From Salipaludibacillus sp. CUR1 (GTDB lineage Bacteria > Bacillota > Bacilli > Bacillales > Salisediminibacteriaceae), in assembly GCF_021028955.1 (NCBI RefSeq), contig NZ_JAIWPE010000069.1:1-64000 (forward strand): a stretch of DNA of 64,000 nucleotides, read 5' to 3'. The position numbers and the translations under genes are program-made. This document shows positions 7,690 to 16,917 of this stretch, piece after piece. The stretch's first letter is position 1; each line of letters opens with the position of its first letter. The notes beneath the pieces were generated by a model, which was not told the DNA's origin, did not search any database, and saw nothing but the letters and a program-made list of their open reading frames with translations.

Positions 7690-9585
7690 ATGAATATTAT
7701 AGACAGAATACAGATGCACCGGGAAGAAGAAGAGCGTCTCAAATGGGAAGGGACGTTCGCTGATTACCTGGAAATTTTGCGTGACAGACCGGAAGTGGCT
7801 CAGACAGCCCACTCCCGTATTTATAACATGATTAAAGATGCGGGAGTCGTTGAAGAAGACGGAAAGAAACGGTATCTGTTTTTTGAAGACCAGATTTTTG
7901 GTTTGGAAGAAGCGGTTGAGAGACTGGTGGAGGAGTATTTTCATTCAGCTGCTAAACGTCTTGATGTTAAGAAGCGTATTTTGCTTTTAATGGGGCCGGT
8001 CAGTGGTGGTAAATCGACTATTGTAACTATGCTGAAAAGAGGACTTGAGAAATACACCAGGACGGATCGTGGAGCTGTTTATGCAATTAAAGGCTGTCCG
8101 ATGCACGAAGATCCATTACACCTTGTTCCCCACCATATGAGAAAAGACTTTCATAAGGAGTATGGGATCAGAGTTGAGGGCAACCTTTCACCACTTAATA
8201 TGATGCGTCTGGAACAGGATTATGATGGAAGAATTGAAGATGTAATGGTAGAAAGGATTTTCTTATCAGAAGACCGCCGGGTGGGTGTCGGTACTTTCAG
8301 TCCTTCAGACCCTAAATCTCAGGATATTGCTGATTTAACAGGAAGCATAGATTTTTCAACCATAGCGGAATTCGGATCGGAATCGGATCCGCGCGCCTAC
8401 CGGTTCGATGGTGAATTGAACAAAGCGAACCGGGGATTAATGGAGTTTCAGGAGATGTTAAAGTGTGATGAGAAATTCTTATGGCACCTCTTATCTTTAA
8501 CTCAGGAAGGAAATTTTAAGGCCGGCCGTTTTGCGCTTATTTCTGCTGATGAAATGATTGTAGCTCACACGAACGAAGCGGAGTACAAATCATTTATATC
8601 CAATAAGAAAAATGAAGCCCTTCACTCACGTATCATCGTTATGCCGATTCCTTATAATCTTAAAGTAAGTGAAGAAGAACGGATTTATAAAAAAATGATT
8701 GAGGAGTCTGATATTTCCCATGTTCATATTGCTCCTCACGCCCTTAAAATAGCAGCGACCTTTACCATTTTGACACGTTTAAAAGAATCCCAGAAAAGCG
8801 ATGTGGATGTGCTGAAAAAGTTGAAGCTGTATGATGGACAGAATGTCGAAGGCTTTAACTCCCAGGATGTCATAGAGCTGAAAAAAGAGTTTTCCGATGA
8901 GGGTATGAACGGGATTGATCCGAGATATGTTATAAACCGGATTTCTTCAGCTATTATACGTAAAGAAATGACATCGATTAACGCGCTGGATGTTCTGAGA
9001 TCTATTAAAGACGGCCTGGATCAGCATGCTTCCATATCAAAAGAGGATCGGGAACGCTACTTGAACTATATTTCCATTGCCCGCAAGGAATACGATGAGA
9101 TGGCTAAGAAAGAAGTCCAGAAAGCATTTGTCTATTCATATGAAGAATCGGCAAAAACATTGATGGATAACTATCTTGATAATGTTGAAGCTTACTGCAA
9201 TAAAAACAAACTTCGGGATCCACTGACAGGGGAAGAAATGAACCCGGATGAAAAACTGATGCGTTCAATTGAAGAACAAATAGGAATATCTGAAAATGCT
9301 AAGAAAGCTTTCCGGGAAGAGATTTTAATCAGGATTTCTGCCTACGCGCGCAAAGGAAAGAAATTTGACTATCATTCACATGACCGTCTGCGGGAAGCCA
9401 TTCAGAAAAAACTGTTTGCTGACCTTAAAGATGTTGTTAAAATTACGACCTCAACAAAAACTCCTGATGAGAACCAATTGAAGAAAGTAAATGAAGTCAT
9501 AGCCAGATTAATAGATGAGTACGGCTATAACAGTACGTCGGCAAACGACCTTATCAAGTATGTCGGCAGCCTGCTGAACAGGTAA
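7690..9585 (+). CDS. prkA: PrkA, AAA+ serine kinase/protease-like sporulation protein
   Basis: 631 residues. The N-terminal AAA+ module has Walker A GPVSGGKST (102-110) and the C-terminal third is the PrkA domain. Annotated historically as a serine protein kinase; later work describes a Lon-like ATP-dependent protease role in B. subtilis sporulation. An AGGAGGAG site precedes ATG 7690. It is followed by sipase and yhbH; prkA-yhbH proximity is conserved in Bacillus, though a signal peptidase gene lies between them here. Confidence 0.96.
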   Translation: MNIIDRIQMHREEEERLKWEGTFADYLEILRDRPEVAQTAHSRIYNMIKDAGVVEEDGKKRYLFFEDQIFGLEEAVERLVEEYFHSAAKRLDVKKRILLLMGPVSGGKSTIVTMLKRGLEKYTRTDRGAVYAIKGCPMHEDPLHLVPHHMRKDFHKEYGIRVEGNLSPLNMMRLEQDYDGRIEDVMVERIFLSEDRRVGVGTFSPSDPKSQDIADLTGSIDFSTIAEFGSESDPRAYRFDGELNKANRGLMEFQEMLKCDEKFLWHLLSLTQEGNFKAGRFALISADEMIVAHTNEAEYKSFISNKKNEALHSRIIVMPIPYNLKVSEEERIYKKMIEESDISHVHIAPHALKIAATFTILTRLKESQKSDVDVLKKLKLYDGQNVEGFNSQDVIELKKEFSDEGMNGIDPRYVINRISSAIIRKEMTSINALDVLRSIKDGLDQHASISKEDRERYLNYISIARKEYDEMAKKEVQKAFVYSYEESAKTLMDNYLDNVEAYCNKNKLRDPLTGEEMNPDEKLMRSIEEQIGISENAKKAFREEILIRISAYARKGKKFDYHSHDRLREAIQKKLFADLKDVVKITTSTKTPDENQLKKVNEVIARLIDEYGYNSTSANDLIKYVGSLLNR

Positions 9586-9589
9586 TGGT

Positions 9590-9622
9590 AAAAGCTGGGG
9601 GGTCTGACCCCCCAGCTTTTTA
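9590..9622 (+). terminator. Strong terminator after prkA
   Basis: Long stem AAAGCTGGGGGG / CCCCCCAGCTTT around TCTGA, followed by T-run. The GGGGTCTGACCCC core recurs at 24018-24032. Confidence 0.9.
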
Positions 9623-9770
9623 CATATACACCTCCAGCTCTTGCCACGTTTATTACAGTTCCTTAACAAATTTAATTCTTTCTTTATAATTGTTTAAAAT
9701 AAGAGACTTCTGGTTATATTTTAAAAGGAATAGAGATTTATTATTGAATAAAGTAACTGGAGGATGAAAA

Positions 9771-10367
9771 ATGAATATGGAAGAAAGGTCTGCAGCAGAT
9801 ATGCCGGAAAAGAAAAAGTCCCAATGGAAAAAGCATGTGTGGGCCCTTACAAAGCTCATAACGGTAGTACTGATTTTTTCATTTGCTATCCGAGGCTTTC
9901 TCTTTACAAACTATGTTGTCTATGGTCAATCGATGATGCCTACTATTAATGACGGTGAGAGGATTATAGTGAACAAGATTGGCTATGAGATGGACCAGCC
10001 CGGACGGTTTGACCTTATAATTTTTCATGCGACTGAAGACTCAGATTATATTAAACGTGTTATTGGTTTACCTGGAGATGAACTTTATTATGAGGATGAT
10101 ATCCTCTACATTAACGGGGAGGCACAGGAAGAAGATTTCCTGGACTCTTATAAAGAAGATCACGATAACGGTTTATTTACCGAAGATTTCACTTTGGAAG
10201 AGATGACAGGAAAAACAGAAGTACCTGAAGGCCACGTGTTTGTACTTGGAGATAACCGGCAAAACAGTATTGACAGCCGCCACATAGGTTTTGTGGAAGC
10301 AGAGAAAATCGTAGGAAAGGCAAACGCTGCTTTCTGGCCGCCTAAAAATATCCGCTTCCTTTCCTAG
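9771..10367 (+). CDS. Type I signal peptidase
   Basis: Membrane-bound serine protease that removes Sec signal peptides. 198 residues: cytoplasmic basic N-terminus, one membrane span (about 27-46), box B GQSMMPT with nucleophile Ser54, box D YIKRVIGLPGD with general base Lys95, and box E GDNRQNSIDSR. This is the single-span Bacillus Sip type. ATG 9771 follows TGGAGG by an 8-base gap. It has its own terminator. Confidence 0.95.
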   Translation: MNMEERSAADMPEKKKSQWKKHVWALTKLITVVLIFSFAIRGFLFTNYVVYGQSMMPTINDGERIIVNKIGYEMDQPGRFDLIIFHATEDSDYIKRVIGLPGDELYYEDDILYINGEAQEEDFLDSYKEDHDNGLFTEDFTLEEMTGKTEVPEGHVFVLGDNRQNSIDSRHIGFVEAEKIVGKANAAFWPPKNIRFLS

Positions 10368-10370
10368 TTG

Positions 10371-10406
10371 AAAAGCCTCAGCGCCTAAAAAGCGCTGAGG
10401 CTTTTT
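10371..10406 (+). terminator. Terminator of signal peptidase gene
   Basis: AAGCCTCAGCGC / GCGCTGAGGCTT stem, CTAAAAA loop, then T-run. Confidence 0.9.
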
Positions 10407-10536
10407 CTTCATCCTGCCAAATTGCCTGTCCAATTTTCAGAATTTTAGTCAACTCGCTGTCCATCCTGCATAGTATAAAGTAAGCTTTAAATGTTGGAAA
10501 AGGCTTAGAGTAACAAAAAAGAAGGAGGGAATGCGG

Positions 10537-11700
10537 ATGACAAACTATTCAGGGAAAAATTTCGTTGTCTCTCAGGAAAATTGGTCCCTCCATCGGAAAG
10601 GCTACCAGGATCAGCAGCGCCATCAGGAGAAAGTCCAGGATGCGATTCAGAAGAATCTGCCTGACTTGGTCAGTGAGGAAAGCATTGTTATGTCAAACGG
10701 TCGTGATGTGATTAAAGTTCCCATCCGTTCCTTAGATGAATATAAGATTCGCTATAATTATGATAAAAATAAACATGTAGGCCAGGGGAACGGAAAAAGC
10801 AAAGTCGGTGATGTTGTGGCCCGGGAGCCGGGTGGTCAGAAAGCACCTGGAAAAGGAGAAGGGGCCGGAGATCAGGCAGGCGAAGATTATTACGAAGCTG
10901 AAGTGTCTATTTCTGAATTGGAAACAATGCTGTTTAAAGAGCTGGAACTGCCAAATTTGCAACAGAAAGAAGAAGACAACATCGTAATAGAAGAAATTGA
11001 ATTTAATGATATCAGGAAAAAAGGATTAATGGGGAATGTGGATAAGAGAAGGACAATTCTTGAGGCACTCAAAAGAAATGCGATGAGCGGAATCCCAAAC
11101 GTGAGCCCAATATTAAATGACGATTTACGCTTTAAAACGTGGGAAGAGAAAATAAAGCCAGAGTCAAAAGCAGTTGTATTGGCGATGATGGATACTTCAG
11201 GAAGTATGGGACGTTTTGAAAAGTATATGGCTAGAAGCTTTTTCTTCTGGATGACCAGATTTTTACGTACAAAGTATGAAACAGTGGACATTGTATTTAT
11301 TGCCCATCACACTGAGGCTAAGAGAGTGTCAGAGGACGACTTCTTTATGAAAGGGGAAAGCGGAGGCACCATTTGTTCTTCAGCCTACAGAAAAGCACTG
11401 GAAGTTATCGATAAAGATTATCCGCCTTCACTGTACAATATTTATCCGTTCCATTTCTCCGATGGTGACAATCTTACCTCAGACAATCAGCGGTGCCTGA
11501 AATATGTTCACGAATTGATGGAAATGGCCAGTCTCTTCGGGTATGGAGAAGTTAATCAGTATAATCGTCCGTCCACCCTGATGAGCGTCTATAAAAACAT
11601 TCAGGACCCAAGGTTCCGCCATTATGTCCTTCGCGAGAAATCAGACGTTTACAGATCACTTAAGTGGTTTTTTCAAAAAGAAGATGCCCTGGTAAATTAA
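10537..11700 (+). CDS. yhbH: YhbH, DUF444 sporulation protein with vWA-like domain
   Basis: 387 residues, cytoplasmic. DTSGSM at 219-224 is a metal-ion-dependent adhesion site of a von Willebrand A-like fold, preceded by a glycine-rich linker (about 82-115). DUF444 proteins pair with PrkA in Bacillus and many proteobacteria (YeaG/YeaH) and are thought to act with it. ATG 10537 is chosen because AGGAGG (10523-10528) is 8 bases upstream; the ATG at 10531 would be only 2 bases away. Confidence 0.95.
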   Translation: MTNYSGKNFVVSQENWSLHRKGYQDQQRHQEKVQDAIQKNLPDLVSEESIVMSNGRDVIKVPIRSLDEYKIRYNYDKNKHVGQGNGKSKVGDVVAREPGGQKAPGKGEGAGDQAGEDYYEAEVSISELETMLFKELELPNLQQKEEDNIVIEEIEFNDIRKKGLMGNVDKRRTILEALKRNAMSGIPNVSPILNDDLRFKTWEEKIKPESKAVVLAMMDTSGSMGRFEKYMARSFFFWMTRFLRTKYETVDIVFIAHHTEAKRVSEDDFFMKGESGGTICSSAYRKALEVIDKDYPPSLYNIYPFHFSDGDNLTSDNQRCLKYVHELMEMASLFGYGEVNQYNRPSTLMSVYKNIQDPRFRHYVLREKSDVYRSLKWFFQKEDALVN

Positions 11701-11706
11701 TCATTT

Positions 11707-11744
11707 CAGATGCGGCTGCCGAAGAGCGTGGCCGCATCTGTTTA
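11707..11744 (+). terminator. Terminator of yhbH
   Basis: CAGATGCGGC / GCCGCATCTG stem with 14-base loop, then TTTATAG. The T-run is short. Confidence 0.6.
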
Positions 11745-11993
11745 TAGTATTGCTGCCATTTACACCGGTTGAATTGTCTAAGATTTTCCCAAACCTAAAA
11801 TTCATTGAATAAATAATATAAATATTAATTCTATTCAGTTTTTTAGGGCTAAATACTCATTTACAAATACTAGAAATAAACATAATATTTAGTTAAATAA
11901 TTCTTAATAAAGAACATTTTTGAGAGAGGAAGGAGGTAGTAACTTACAAATTTCGACTTTTATACAGGAGATCCTCTTAAATTATAACTTTTT

Positions 11994-12031
11994 GTTCATT
12001 ATGTTGAACGGATCTGAGGAGTAGGTAAGAT
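11994..12031 (+). promoter_or_regulatory. Promoter of the riboswitch transcript with overlapping inverted repeat
   Basis: TTGAAC (12004-12009), 16-base spacer, TAAGAT (12026-12031); transcription would start about 10 bases before the riboswitch fold. The inverted repeat GTTCA-TTATGT-TGAAC (11994-12009) covers the -35 box and could be an operator. The GTTC half site recalls the SinR box GTTCTYT but is not a match. Confidence 0.45.
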
Positions 12032-12051
12032 GAAATTAAAACTGCTCATTC

Positions 12052-12137
12052 AGAAAGGGCAAACCTATTGAAAGGTAGGGACGCAAAGCTGTGGGTCTAA
12101 GGGAGCGGGCGTTTTCCTATGACTGCATAGCCGCCTC
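12052..12137 (+). ncRNA. Cyclic-di-GMP-I (GEMM-I) riboswitch
   Basis: Consensus elements are present in order: GGGCAAACC, P2 stem CCTATT-GAAA-GGTAGG with its GNRA tetraloop, the invariant GGGACGCAAAGC, then P3 (GCTGTG/CATAGC plus GTC/GAC) and a closing GGGC/GCCT P1. After P1, CCTC (12134-12137) can pair with GAGG (12154-12157) of the downstream ribosome site. A translational ON switch is therefore plausible: ligand-formed P1 would hold CCTC away from the Shine-Dalgarno sequence. No T-run terminator is seen before the gene. Confidence 0.92.
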
Positions 12138-12165
12138 ATTGACGCAGTATAAGGAGGACAACCTT

Positions 12166-12288
12166 ATGCTGAGTATGCCAAAAGATGAAAAGATGGATAA
12201 AGAATGGGTAGCCCTTATTGAAGCTGCACGCAAATTAGGACTGACTCCAGCAGATATAAGATTTTTCTTAAACAAAAGAAGCTTATAA
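12166..12288 (+). CDS. SinI-like anti-repressor peptide under the c-di-GMP riboswitch
   Basis: 40 residues. DKEWVALIEAARKLGLTPAD and the following IRFFLNKRSL match the SinI dimerisation hook (B. subtilis SinI has DQEWVELMMEAKEANISPEE). SinI binds and inactivates the biofilm repressor SinR. No DNA-binding domain is present and no sinR lies nearby. AAGGAGG (12151-12157) is 8 bases before ATG 12166. The same frame is open further upstream, but that part lies in the riboswitch and is not translated in this reading. Control by c-di-GMP is inferred from the leader. Confidence 0.85.
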   Translation: MLSMPKDEKMDKEWVALIEAARKLGLTPADIRFFLNKRSL

Positions 12289-12383
12289 GCGGCAGTATTT
12301 TTTTGGGGGAAGTAAAAACGGCTGAGGTATACAGGCTCCTAAGTAAAGCGCCTTTAATTTTAAGATATATTATTAAAATTTTC

Positions 12384-12419
12384 AAAAACCTTCTTATCCG
12401 GTTATAAGAAGGTTTTTTT
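12384..12419. terminator. Bidirectional terminator between sinI-like and gntR
   Basis: AACCTTCTTAT / ATAAGAAGGTT stem; seven T on the plus strand and five A upstream, serving both convergent genes. Confidence 0.88.
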
Positions 12420-12446
12420 GATTTCCTGCCCTGGCTACTCTTTAGT

Positions 12447-13166
12447 TTATAGTTGTCTGTTTGCCACAATAGTAAATTTATATTCATCACTTTTAAAATA
12501 AATATCTGTATATTCGAAGGTCGTTTCATCCGTAAGAGTTGAAAAAAGCTGCACTTTAATAATAGGTATCGATTCTTTTAAGTGAAGCAGGCTCTTAATT
12601 TCCTCGTCAGGCATCAGCGGCAGTACTTCTTGAAAGCTTTCCTTTATTTTCATCTGTTTTACTTTCTCAATATACTCGTATTTGGACCCTTCCATTAACT
12701 CATATGATAAATCGGGGAACAGCTTCACAGGCAAATATGTATTCTCGACCACGAGCGGGGTCTCTTCCACATACCGCTGCCTCCTGACAAAAAATACTTC
12801 CTCTCCATCCTCCAGTCCGAGGATCTGCTGTATACGCGCATCAGGCTTAGTTAACGAAAATGTCAGGACTTTATTTCTGGTCGGCTTGTTTAGAGCATGC
12901 ATTTCTTCAGTAAATCCTCTAAGAGAATATATATTATGTTCAAATTTATTATCACTTACATACGTTCCGCTGCCTTGGATTTTATATAATAAGCCTTCCT
13001 GTACAAGTAATTTAATAGCCTGGCGAATGGTGACCCGGCTGACTCCGTATGTTTTAGAAAGTTTAGCTTCCGTAGGGATCGCTTCCCCTTTTAACCACGT
13101 TTCTTTTGTTATTTCCTCTTTCATTTGATTGGCGATTTGTCTATATAAAGGAGAGCCGCTTTTCAT
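12447..13166 (-). CDS. GntR/HutC-family repressor with UTRA domain
   Basis: 239 residues. Winged helix-turn-helix at about 5-70 (YGVSRVTIRQAIKLLVQEGL is the recognition region) and a C-terminal UTRA ligand-binding domain from about 90. ATG 13166 has GGGGTG 7 bases upstream; the longer frame to 13241 has no site. It is divergent from the GH4/PTS pair, so it is very likely their repressor with a sugar phosphate as inducer. B. subtilis uses an RpiR-type MalR at its equivalent locus, so the regulator class differs. Confidence 0.9.
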   Translation of the reverse strand: MKSGSPLYRQIANQMKEEITKETWLKGEAIPTEAKLSKTYGVSRVTIRQAIKLLVQEGLLYKIQGSGTYVSDNKFEHNIYSLRGFTEEMHALNKPTRNKVLTFSLTKPDARIQQILGLEDGEEVFFVRRQRYVEETPLVVENTYLPVKLFPDLSYELMEGSKYEYIEKVKQMKIKESFQEVLPLMPDEEIKSLLHLKESIPIIKVQLFSTLTDETTFEYTDIYFKSDEYKFTIVANRQL

Positions 13167-13339
13167 TATGAACACCCCGCTGTCTATATTTGTATTGTTT
13201 ATTATTAATTCAAGCATATAGCAGATGTTTGTCAGATTCAATTCAATTAATTTTAAATGTTATATTCAGTTGTAACTCCTTGTTAATAGCGGTTTACATG
13301 ATGTTCAAGAGAAAATCAATCATTTTTTTACGAAAAATG

Positions 13340-13407
13340 TGTTGACGCTTTCATAAATAAGTATTATATTTGTATTAACAAATTAAACATACAAATGTAA
13401 TACAAAT
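13340..13407 (+). promoter_or_regulatory. malA-type promoter with cre-like box and GntR operator candidates
   Basis: TTGACG (13342-13347), 17-base spacer, TATATT (13365-13370). A cre-like sequence TGTTGACGCTTTCA (13340-13353, one mismatch on the reverse strand) covers the -35 box. ATTTGTATTA (13368-13377) and its exact complement TAATACAAAT (13398-13407) flank the start site, with a further TACAAAT direct copy between; these suit a GntR dimer. Confidence 0.6.
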
Positions 13408-13424
13408 AAATGGAGGAATGACAA

Positions 13425-14771
13425 ATGAAGCGTCAGAACTTAGTAGTTGTCGGTGGAGGAAGCACTTATACTCTTGGGATGATTATGAGCTTGATAGAGG
13501 AGAAAGAAAACTTTCCCCTTAAATCCATTACTTTTTATGACACAAATGCCGAGCGGCAGGAGAAAATTGCGAAAGCGACTGAAGTAATTCTAAGGGAGAA
13601 GTATCCGGAACTGGAATCTTTCCACTACACAACAGATAAAGAGGAAGCTTATACAAACGCTGATTTTGCTTTTGTACAAATTAGAACAGGCGGCCTTCAA
13701 ATGCGCGAAAAAGATGAGCAGATCCCGCTTAAATATGAAGCTGTTGGCCAGGAAACATGCGGACCGGGAGGAATGGCTTACGGACTTCGTTCTATTGGAG
13801 AAATGATTGACGTTGTAAACGATATCCGCACCTACGCACCGGATGCGTGGATTTTAAATTATACAAATCCGGCAGCAATCGTAGCAGAAGCACTCAGAAG
13901 AGAGTTCCCGGATGATAACAAAATACTGAACATTTGCGATATGCCTGCGGCGATTATGGTCAGTTACGCGAAAATCCTTGGAAAAGAAATTTGGGATCTG
14001 GTTCCTGAATACTTCGGTTTAAACCATTTCGGGTGGTTCACTAATATTTATGATAAAGAAGGAAACAAGCTTACTGATGATATTAAAAGAGCCATCACTG
14101 AGGACGGTTTTATCCCTGAAGATTCAGAGATTGTAAACGATCCTTCCTGGATTAAAACTTTTAAACAGGTGGAAACGATGCTGAATGACTTCCCTGACTA
14201 TTTGCCAAATACGTATCTTCAATATTATCTTTACCCGTCAGACATGGTAGAAAAAGAGGATATGGAGAATACACGTGCACGCCAGGTTATTAATGGACGG
14301 GAAAAACGTGTTCATACGATGAGCGACCAGATTATAAAAGACCAGTCTACTGAAAATGTTGATCTGGAAGTGGATATCCACGGCTGTTATATGATTCGCG
14401 TCGCGGCATCACTCGCCTATAATAATGGGGATACTTTCATTGTTATAGTTAAGAATAACGGAATTATTTCCAACTTACAGGAAGATGCGATGGTCGAAGT
14501 TCCCGCAGCGCTAACGAGCAGAGGTCCAAAGCCATTCGCAGTGGGAGAAATCCCGACCTTCCAGAAAGGATTAATAGAAGGACAGCTTGCATTTGAAAAA
14601 CTTGTGGTCGACGCCTGGTATGAAAAAGATTACAACAAATTGCTGCAGGCGTTAACATTAAACAGGACGGTTGTAGATGCACCAAAAGCGAGAAAAATTC
14701 TTGACGATCTTATCGCTGAAAATAAAGAGTATTGGCCTGAACTGAAACAGTTGGAAACGGTGAAAGTGTAA
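13425..14771 (+). CDS. GH4 6-phospho-alpha-glucosidase (MalA/GlvA type)
   Basis: 448 residues. NAD+ site GGGSTYTLG at the N-terminus, CGPGGMAYGLRS, and the metal ligands Cys171 (CDMP) and His201 (NHFGW), diagnostic for alpha-specific GH4 enzymes. It hydrolyses 6-phospho-alpha-glucosides by NAD+/Mn2+-dependent redox chemistry. Closely resembles B. subtilis MalA. GGAGG precedes ATG 13425. Cotranscribed with the EIICB gene that would make its substrate. Maltose-6'-phosphate is the likeliest substrate, but sucrose isomers are possible. Confidence 0.92.
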   Translation: MKRQNLVVVGGGSTYTLGMIMSLIEEKENFPLKSITFYDTNAERQEKIAKATEVILREKYPELESFHYTTDKEEAYTNADFAFVQIRTGGLQMREKDEQIPLKYEAVGQETCGPGGMAYGLRSIGEMIDVVNDIRTYAPDAWILNYTNPAAIVAEALRREFPDDNKILNICDMPAAIMVSYAKILGKEIWDLVPEYFGLNHFGWFTNIYDKEGNKLTDDIKRAITEDGFIPEDSEIVNDPSWIKTFKQVETMLNDFPDYLPNTYLQYYLYPSDMVEKEDMENTRARQVINGREKRVHTMSDQIIKDQSTENVDLEVDIHGCYMIRVAASLAYNNGDTFIVIVKNNGIISNLQEDAMVEVPAALTSRGPKPFAVGEIPTFQKGLIEGQLAFEKLVVDAWYEKDYNKLLQALTLNRTVVDAPKARKILDDLIAENKEYWPELKQLETVKV

Positions 14772-14781
14772 GTAATAAATG

Positions 14782-14840
14782 AGGGGGCGCAGGAACATAT
14801 TTCCCGCCTCCCTTTCTTTCCAATAAAAATGATAACGCTT
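14782..14840 (+). promoter_or_regulatory. Intercistronic hairpin and cre-like box
   Basis: An imperfect G-rich/C-rich stem (about 14782-14812) is followed by TTTCTTT, and TGATAACGCTTTTA (14828-14841) resembles a cre box with one mismatch. It may attenuate or separately control the PTS gene. Confidence 0.3.
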
Positions 14841-14883
14841 TTATAACTAGTTTATTTCCTATATGGAACAGGAGGAAAGAAGA

Positions 14884-16476
14884 ATGTTTAATTTTGCAAG
14901 CTTACAAAAGTTTGGGAAATCTCTGATGGTCCCGGTAGCCTTATTGCCTGCTGCAGGTATTTTACTCGGTATTGGCGCAGCACTAACCGGACCTCTTGCA
15001 GATTATGTCACCGTATTGCAGAACGACTCGGTGGAAGCGTTCAGTTCAGGTATGACTACCATCGGTCTTAGTATTTTTCAAAACTTGCCGATTATTTTTG
15101 CTTTGGGGGTCGCTATCGGTTTAAGTGGTGGGTCTGGTATTGCAGCGTTAGCAGCTTTACTTGGATATATTATTATGAACACCACGATTTCCCTTGCCAT
15201 GGGAATTACGCCGGAAATGGCTCAGGAAGCAGGCGAGTACGGTATGGCACTTGGGATTCCTACACTTGAAACAGGGGTTCTGGGCGGGATTGTCGTCGGC
15301 CTTCTGGCTGTCTGGGTGTACAACCGCTTTAAACGATTTCAACCGCCTGAAGTTTTAGGTTTTTTTGCAGGTGACCGTTCTGTCGGTATTGTGATGGTAT
15401 TTTCATCTATTATTCTTGCTTTTGCAGTTATGATTGTCTGGCCGCCAATTCAGACAGGAATTGACACTGTTGCTAATGTCATAGCTTCTGACGCAACTAA
15501 TCCTGCCTACATTGGTTTATATGGATTTTTAGAACGTGTTCTTATTCCTACAGGGCTGCATCATATCTGGTATGCGCCATTTCTGTGGACATCCCTGGGC
15601 GGAACAGCAGAAGTAGGGGGACAGCTTGTTTCTGGTGACCAGTATATTTTCCTTGCCCAAATCGCGGAAGGAGTGGAAGTGACTGCAGGACGATTTATGG
15701 CAGGGAAATTCCCTGTGATTATGTTTGGCCTTCTCGGAGCGGCACTTGCGATGTACCGTCAGGCTGACAAGAAGAACAGGCCTGTTGTTAAAGGGATGCT
15801 TGTAGCAGCGGCAGGGACCGCTTTCTTAACGGGTATTACTGAACCAATTGAATTTACTTTCTTATTTGTAGCCCCTGTTTTGTTTGTGATACACGCCATT
15901 TTAGCAGGGATCAGCTTCGCACTTGCCTTTATGATGAACGTCCAGCTTGGGTGGGCCGGGGGCTCAGGATTAATCGACTTTGTGCTCGTTAATGCCCTTC
16001 CAGGGACTAATAACTGGTGGATGAATCTCGTTATGGGTGCAGGATTCTTTATAATCTATTACTATGTCTTCTCCTTTGCTATTAAAAAATGGGATCTGGC
16101 TACTCCTGGCCGAGCCGGACAGGAAGCAAAACTTTACACACGTAAAGATTACAATGCTAAAAAAGAAAATGAAGAAGCAGACAGCAAAACAGCCGTCGCC
16201 TCCCATTCAAAAAAGAAGTCAAAAGATGCCTATCGCGATACTGCAAAAGAGATTCTTGAGGCTTTGGGAGGTGAAGAGAACATCGATTATGTGGATGCCT
16301 GTTTCACAAGACTCCGTGTGACCGTGAATGATCCCGGGAAAATAGATGAAGTTCAACTGAAAGCTCTGGGAGCAGCCGGGGTAATGAAATACAATAAAAA
16401 TATTCAAGCCGTTTTCGGCGGAAAATCGGATTTATATAAGAATGAAATTAACGATATTTTGAAAAAGACTGCTTAA
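14884..16476 (+). CDS. PTS EIICB component, glucose/maltose family
   Basis: 530 residues. EIIC membrane domain (about 1-410) with the substrate-site region GITEPIEFTFLF, then a charged linker and EIIB with phosphocysteine Cys473 in CFTRLRV. There is no EIIA domain, so a separate EIIA-Glc must supply phosphate. ATG 14884 follows CAGGAGG by 9 bases; an in-frame ATG at 14863 lies before the site. With the GH4 enzyme it forms an uptake-and-cleavage unit for an alpha-glucoside. Confidence 0.93.
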   Translation: MFNFASLQKFGKSLMVPVALLPAAGILLGIGAALTGPLADYVTVLQNDSVEAFSSGMTTIGLSIFQNLPIIFALGVAIGLSGGSGIAALAALLGYIIMNTTISLAMGITPEMAQEAGEYGMALGIPTLETGVLGGIVVGLLAVWVYNRFKRFQPPEVLGFFAGDRSVGIVMVFSSIILAFAVMIVWPPIQTGIDTVANVIASDATNPAYIGLYGFLERVLIPTGLHHIWYAPFLWTSLGGTAEVGGQLVSGDQYIFLAQIAEGVEVTAGRFMAGKFPVIMFGLLGAALAMYRQADKKNRPVVKGMLVAAAGTAFLTGITEPIEFTFLFVAPVLFVIHAILAGISFALAFMMNVQLGWAGGSGLIDFVLVNALPGTNNWWMNLVMGAGFFIIYYYVFSFAIKKWDLATPGRAGQEAKLYTRKDYNAKKENEEADSKTAVASHSKKKSKDAYRDTAKEILEALGGEENIDYVDACFTRLRVTVNDPGKIDEVQLKALGAAGVMKYNKNIQAVFGGKSDLYKNEINDILKKTA

Positions 16477-16538
16477 TTAACGTGTATTTTTTGCCTTTAA
16501 GAATCCAAATCTTACTGAGGCATGCAGAAACTGTATGG

Positions 16539-16582
16539 CCCCTCCTGATTATATTTCTAAATTGGGAGGGGATTATTTTTTT
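16539..16582 (+). terminator. Terminator of the alpha-glucoside operon
   Basis: CCCCTCC / GGAGGGG stem followed by ATTATTTTTTT. Confidence 0.75.
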
Positions 16583-16654
16583 GGTTAAATTTAATATAAG
16601 CCTATCCGGTTGTCACATGACTTACTAAGCACGCTTTATCATCTGTTTAATACC

Positions 16655-16689
16655 CACTCAGGGGCGGTTTGCCCTCTGAGTGTTTTTTT
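16655..16689 (+). terminator. Second strong terminator, no gene in front
   Basis: CACTCAG-GGGC / GCCC-CTGAGTG stem followed by TTTTTTT. Only 70 bases of non-coding sequence lie between it and the previous terminator, so it may end read-through or an unseen short RNA. Confidence 0.7.
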
Positions 16690-16772
16690 ATATTCAAGAA
16701 TGATCCGCTCACTTGTTGTTCTATCTCGAATAAACCTTTTCAGCTTGGGGCTTCAAAAAGGAGTTATCCATT

Positions 16773-16832
16773 AATGTTAAAGAACGGCAATTTTTGCAAG
16801 ATAATAAGAATTTTTCGACTATTAGACTTTTA
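16773..16832 (+). CDS. Possible 19-residue leader peptide
   Basis: ATG with AAAAGGAG 9 bases upstream encodes a short basic, hydrophobic peptide (MLKNGNFCKIIRIFRLLDF) ahead of the gamma-glutamyltransferase gene. Start signal is good but there is no other support; it could be chance. Confidence 0.25.
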
Positions 16833-16917
16833 AAACTGAGCCTTTATTAACGCAAAATGCCGTACTCCAGTCTTGGAACAGCAATTCAAAAACCATGGAT
16901 TTTTTTAAAATATAAGT

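Noticed and set aside
12091-12165. N-terminal extension of the SinI-like gene from GTG 12091
   Set aside because: That stretch is the conserved riboswitch aptamer; ATG 12166 has an ideal AAGGAGG site.
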